Assembly: GCF_900141635.1 (NCBI RefSeq)
Contig: NZ_FSRH01000010.1
Span: 1 to 64,000 of the forward strand
Source of the DNA: Peptoclostridium litorale DSM 5388
GTDB lineage: Bacteria; Bacillota; Clostridia; Peptostreptococcales; Peptostreptococcaceae
Reading direction: 5' to 3'
DNA length: 64,000 bases
Shown: in pieces, positions 61,652 through 64,000 of the stretch
How the letters are laid out: every line of letters begins with the position of its first letter
How positions within the stretch are numbered: the stretch's first letter is position 1
Notes under the pieces: model-generated
The model's database searches: none
Told to the model about the DNA's origin: nothing
The model's input: the letters and a program-made list of their open reading frames with translations, nothing else
Program-made: the position numbers and the translations under genes

Positions 61652-62320
61652 CTATATTGAAAATTCATTCTTTATTACTCTTCCGATGACCTTGACCCTG
61701 TTTACGTCGACAGTCACAGCCGAAGGGTCGTTTGAACGCTTCGAAAGCCTTATCTGCTTGTTTGCATCTTTTCTGAGCTGTCTTATCATCTTCTTGCCGC
61801 TCACTTCAAACAGGTATATTCCGTTGTTTTGTATGTCTTTTGTCACAAATACCATAAGCACGTCGCCCTTTTGTATCCTAAATGATTCCATGTCGTCATT
61901 TGGAGATTTCACAAAGATTATCTTGTCAGGGTGGTGTCCTTCAATCTTTTTGCTTATTATAGGCAGTTCCTTGTAGCCTTCAGCCTTTCCGCTTTGAATG
62001 TCCTGAATAGGATATTTTTTGATTACTCCTGCAAGAGCATCCGCCCATGTTTCATTAGGCTGGGCTATTACAGTCTCCTGAGCCCTTGGAGCTTCCTTCT
62101 TTTGCTTAGGTTCCGGAGCCGGCTTTTCCTCTGTCACAAATTCTTCCTTTGTTCCCAGCGCCTTTAATATCTTTTCGGCAATGCTCTCGTTGACAATCTT
62201 TTTGCCGGATTCAACCTGGAGTATATAGCCGACCGAAAGTCCGCATTTTTTTGCAAGCTGCTTTTCAGTAAGCCCGGCAGCTGTTCTGGATTCTTTTATT
62301 TTCATAGCAAGTCTGTTCAT
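61652..62320 (-). CDS. XRE-family regulator with S24-like domain lacking the catalytic Ser
   Basis: 222 residues from ATG 62320, with GAGGTG 6 bases upstream. HTH_XRE 1-60 (IKESRTAAGLTEKQLAKKC, then VGYILQVESGKKI), a Pro/Lys/Glu-rich linker to about 100, and a C-terminal LexA/S24-like fold (KSPNDDMESFRIQKGDVLMV, then GIYLFEVSGKKMIRQLRK). In active S24 peptidases the motif is GDSM; here it is NDDM, so Ser is replaced by Asp and autocleavage is unlikely. It may use the fold as a ligand or protein sensor. It is a single gene with no prophage next to it. Confidence 0.8.
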   Translation of the reverse strand: MNRLAMKIKESRTAAGLTEKQLAKKCGLSVGYILQVESGKKIVNESIAEKILKALGTKEEFVTEEKPAPEPKQKKEAPRAQETVIAQPNETWADALAGVIKKYPIQDIQSGKAEGYKELPIISKKIEGHHPDKIIFVKSPNDDMESFRIQKGDVLMVFVTKDIQNNGIYLFEVSGKKMIRQLRKDANKQIRLSKRSNDPSAVTVDVNRVKVIGRVIKNEFSI

Positions 62321-62524
62321 TTGTATCACCTCTTGTAGTATAAGTTGTAAAAACATCTGTAATTTCTTGTCTGCCTGTAACTTTAATTATAAGTTTACAT
62401 TGGCATATAGTCCATACATGTTTGCAAAACTCTTTTATACAAGGTGTACACTGCATTATGTCTTCTGTAAGTATTTGCCATTCAGGCTGTGCTCCATTTC
62501 CATTTTCCAGTGAATTGAAAAGCT

Positions 62525-63934
62525 TTATTTCACATACATAGTCTTTATCTCAAGGAACTCCTCAAATCCTTCTACTCCGCCTTCTCTTCCTATCCCAGAC
62601 TGCTTGTATCCTCCAAATGGGGCGTTCACATCCCATTCTCCTTCGTTTATGAATATCGAACCGGTTCTTATTTTTCTGGCAACCTCGTTTGCCTTGTCCT
62701 CAGGCCCAAACACAGCTCCCGCAAGCCCGTATATGCTGTCGTTTGCAATCTGAACAGCTTCCTGCTCAGTGTCGTAAGGAATCACGCAAAGCACAGGCCC
62801 GAATATCTCTTCCTTTGCTATTCTCATGTCGTTTGTCACATCGGTAAACACCACAGGCCTTACGTAGTACCCCGGCTCACAGCCTTCAGGCACTTCTCCC
62901 ACAAGCATTCTTGCCCCTTCAGAAACTCCTATCTCAATGTACTCCTTGACCTTGTCAAACTGCTTTTGGGACACAAGAGGCCCTATGTCAACGCTTTTGT
63001 CCTCTGGATTTCCAAACTTATATCCCTTTGACTGCTCAACTATTATGCTTTCTATCTTAGCCATCTCATCTCTTGGAACTACAAGTCTTGTAAATGCATT
63101 GCACGTTTGTCCGGAGTTCAGGTAGACCGTGTCCAAAGTGCTGCTTACAGCAAGGTCGTAGTCTCCGCCCTTAAGCACCACAGTAGCAGACTTTCCTCCT
63201 AGCTCAAGAGCAACCTTCTTTATTGTGTTAAGCGCAAGCCTTGCGACTTCTCTTCCCGCCTCTGTCGATCCAGTAAACGATATCATGTCCACATCTCCGT
63301 GCAAGGCAAGGGCGTTTCCTATCTCGGCACCTCTTCCCGAAACCAAGTTGTAAACACCTTTTGGATATCCAGCCTTGTCTATAAGGTCTGTAAGTATGTA
63401 TGCTGTCAAAGGAGTTATCTGGCTTGGCTTTAATACTACGCAGTTTCCTGCGAGAAGAGCGGGCACTACCTTTTTCACAATCTGTTCAAGGGGGAAGTTC
63501 CAAGGTGTAAGGCCTCCAACCACTCCCACAGGCTCTCTTCTCACTATAGACTTTTCAAGCCTCTTTTCAAAATTATAGTTTTTGGCTATTTTGACGTAAT
63601 TTTCAGCCTCCTCTATGAATGGGAATACATGCACTTCCTTTGCCACCCTGTATGAGCTTCCAAGCTCCTTAACTATAACTTCTGTCATATGTTCGGCATT
63701 GTCATTGAGACCCTGAACCACTTTCTCCATGAGCTCTATTCTCTTTTCAACAGATTCAAACTGCCAGGTTTTAAAAGCCATTTTGGCCGCCTCCACAGCC
63801 CTATCCACATCCCCTGCATTTCCCTTTGGAACCCTTGCTATAATCTGCTTGTTCGCTGGGTTTTCTATTTCTATAAACTCCCCGCTGCTTCCATCCACCC
63901 ATTCTCCATTAATGTAAAGTTTTTCATATTTCAT
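62525..63934 (-). CDS. NAD(P)-dependent aldehyde dehydrogenase
   Basis: 469 residues from ATG 63934 (AGGAGG 9 bases upstream; the earlier ATG lies against that site). ALDH signatures: catalytic base region ELGGKSATVVLKGG, active Cys in NSGQTCNAFTRLVV, cofactor segment GLTPWNFPLEQIVKKVVPAL and C-terminal PFGGYKQSGIGREGG. It oxidises an aldehyde to the acid; substrate candidates include betaine aldehyde, lactaldehyde or succinate semialdehyde type compounds. The gene is preceded by a palindromic GntR-like operator at the window edge. Confidence 0.93.
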   Translation of the reverse strand: MKYEKLYINGEWVDGSSGEFIEIENPANKQIIARVPKGNAGDVDRAVEAAKMAFKTWQFESVEKRIELMEKVVQGLNDNAEHMTEVIVKELGSSYRVAKEVHVFPFIEEAENYVKIAKNYNFEKRLEKSIVRREPVGVVGGLTPWNFPLEQIVKKVVPALLAGNCVVLKPSQITPLTAYILTDLIDKAGYPKGVYNLVSGRGAEIGNALALHGDVDMISFTGSTEAGREVARLALNTIKKVALELGGKSATVVLKGGDYDLAVSSTLDTVYLNSGQTCNAFTRLVVPRDEMAKIESIIVEQSKGYKFGNPEDKSVDIGPLVSQKQFDKVKEYIEIGVSEGARMLVGEVPEGCEPGYYVRPVVFTDVTNDMRIAKEEIFGPVLCVIPYDTEQEAVQIANDSIYGLAGAVFGPEDKANEVARKIRTGSIFINEGEWDVNAPFGGYKQSGIGREGGVEGFEEFLEIKTMYVK

Positions 63935-63980
63935 GTCAATCATCCTCCTCAAATTATATTTTTAATAATACTTCGTGTAG

Positions 63981-64000
63981 ATTGTCGATTGTCGACAATT
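63981..64000. promoter_or_regulatory. Palindromic operator before the aldehyde dehydrogenase gene
   Basis: ATTGTCGACAAT at 63988-63999 is a perfect palindrome, and ATTGTCGA is repeated just before it (63981-63988). TTGTCGACAA-type palindromes are common for GntR/FCD repressors. The cognate regulator gene is probably just beyond the window. Confidence 0.5.

Noticed and set aside
1-64000. CRISPR arrays, tRNA or rRNA genes, prophage modules
   Set aside because: No regularly spaced repeats, cloverleaf-like sequence, rRNA segment or phage structural gene was seen. An XRE-S24 regulator and one DUF3800 gene alone do not make a prophage or a defence island.

Overview
The window is chromosomal DNA of a low-to-moderate GC, Gram-positive, anaerobic, spore-forming and flagellated bacterium, most likely a clostridium. 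An amino-acid-fermenting member of the Peptostreptococcaceae would fit, but no rRNA is present to settle this. The grounds are strong GGAGG ribosome sites with GTG and TTG starts, a glycyl radical enzyme, a flavin NADH oxidase, a YpeB-type germination protein, a flagellar hook protein, UppP, BlaI/BlaR1, a CIRCE element and an RND pump with no outer-membrane partner. No rRNA, tRNA or CRISPR array is visible.

Layout. 1-400: a partial IS3-type insertion sequence sitting in the end of an IS1595-type element. 0.4-7 kb: a diguanylate cyclase, a Met-rich small protein, htpG behind a perfect CIRCE and a secreted WG-repeat-like protein. 7-10.6 kb: an alaX-azlC-azlD operon divergent from a MocR regulator. 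10.6-15.5 kb: a subtilase whose signal peptide is out of frame at a G tract, then an acyltransferase/methyltransferase pair and a DUF3800 protein. 15.7-21.7 kb: a two-component system, a zinc-protease-like lipoprotein and a PAS/GGDEF/HD-GYP protein. 22-28.5 kb: NADH oxidase, an orphan glycyl radical enzyme with its GntR regulator and a GGDEF-EAL protein. 29-34.3 kb: small genes, BlaI/BlaR1, a DbpA-like helicase and UppP. 34.5-41.4 kb: RND pump, membrane fusion protein and a two-component system, all on the minus strand. 41.7-45.8 kb: small proteins, a stalk/DUF5050 protein, a PEBP protein, an internally deleted VTT protein and a diguanylate cyclase. 46-52.4 kb: a COG3044 ATPase, an MFS carrier and an Asp/Glu racemase, divergent from threonine aldolase and a YidC paralogue. 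52.5-59.7 kb: a YpeB homologue with a membrane partner, a chagasin-stalk protein, a ferredoxin, a decayed stalk-protein gene and flgE. 60-64 kb: a Nudix hydrolase, an IS1595-derived element with an exact target duplication, an XRE-S24 regulator and an aldehyde dehydrogenase.

Themes. Signalling is dense: four c-di-GMP proteins and two complete two-component systems. Several secreted proteins share copper-amine-oxidase-N (stalk) or WG-like modules. The most unusual points are the G-tract frame break in the protease signal peptide; a 799-bp non-autonomous IS1595 derivative bounded by an 8-bp duplication and carrying a foreign gene piece; near-identical ECF-sigma-like promoters before the chagasin-stalk gene and flgE; and a glycyl radical enzyme whose active-site CxE is CVV and which has no activase nearby.

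Starts were moved inward from the longest frame wherever a ribosome site clearly favoured an internal codon. All family assignments come from reading motifs by eye; no database search was run.
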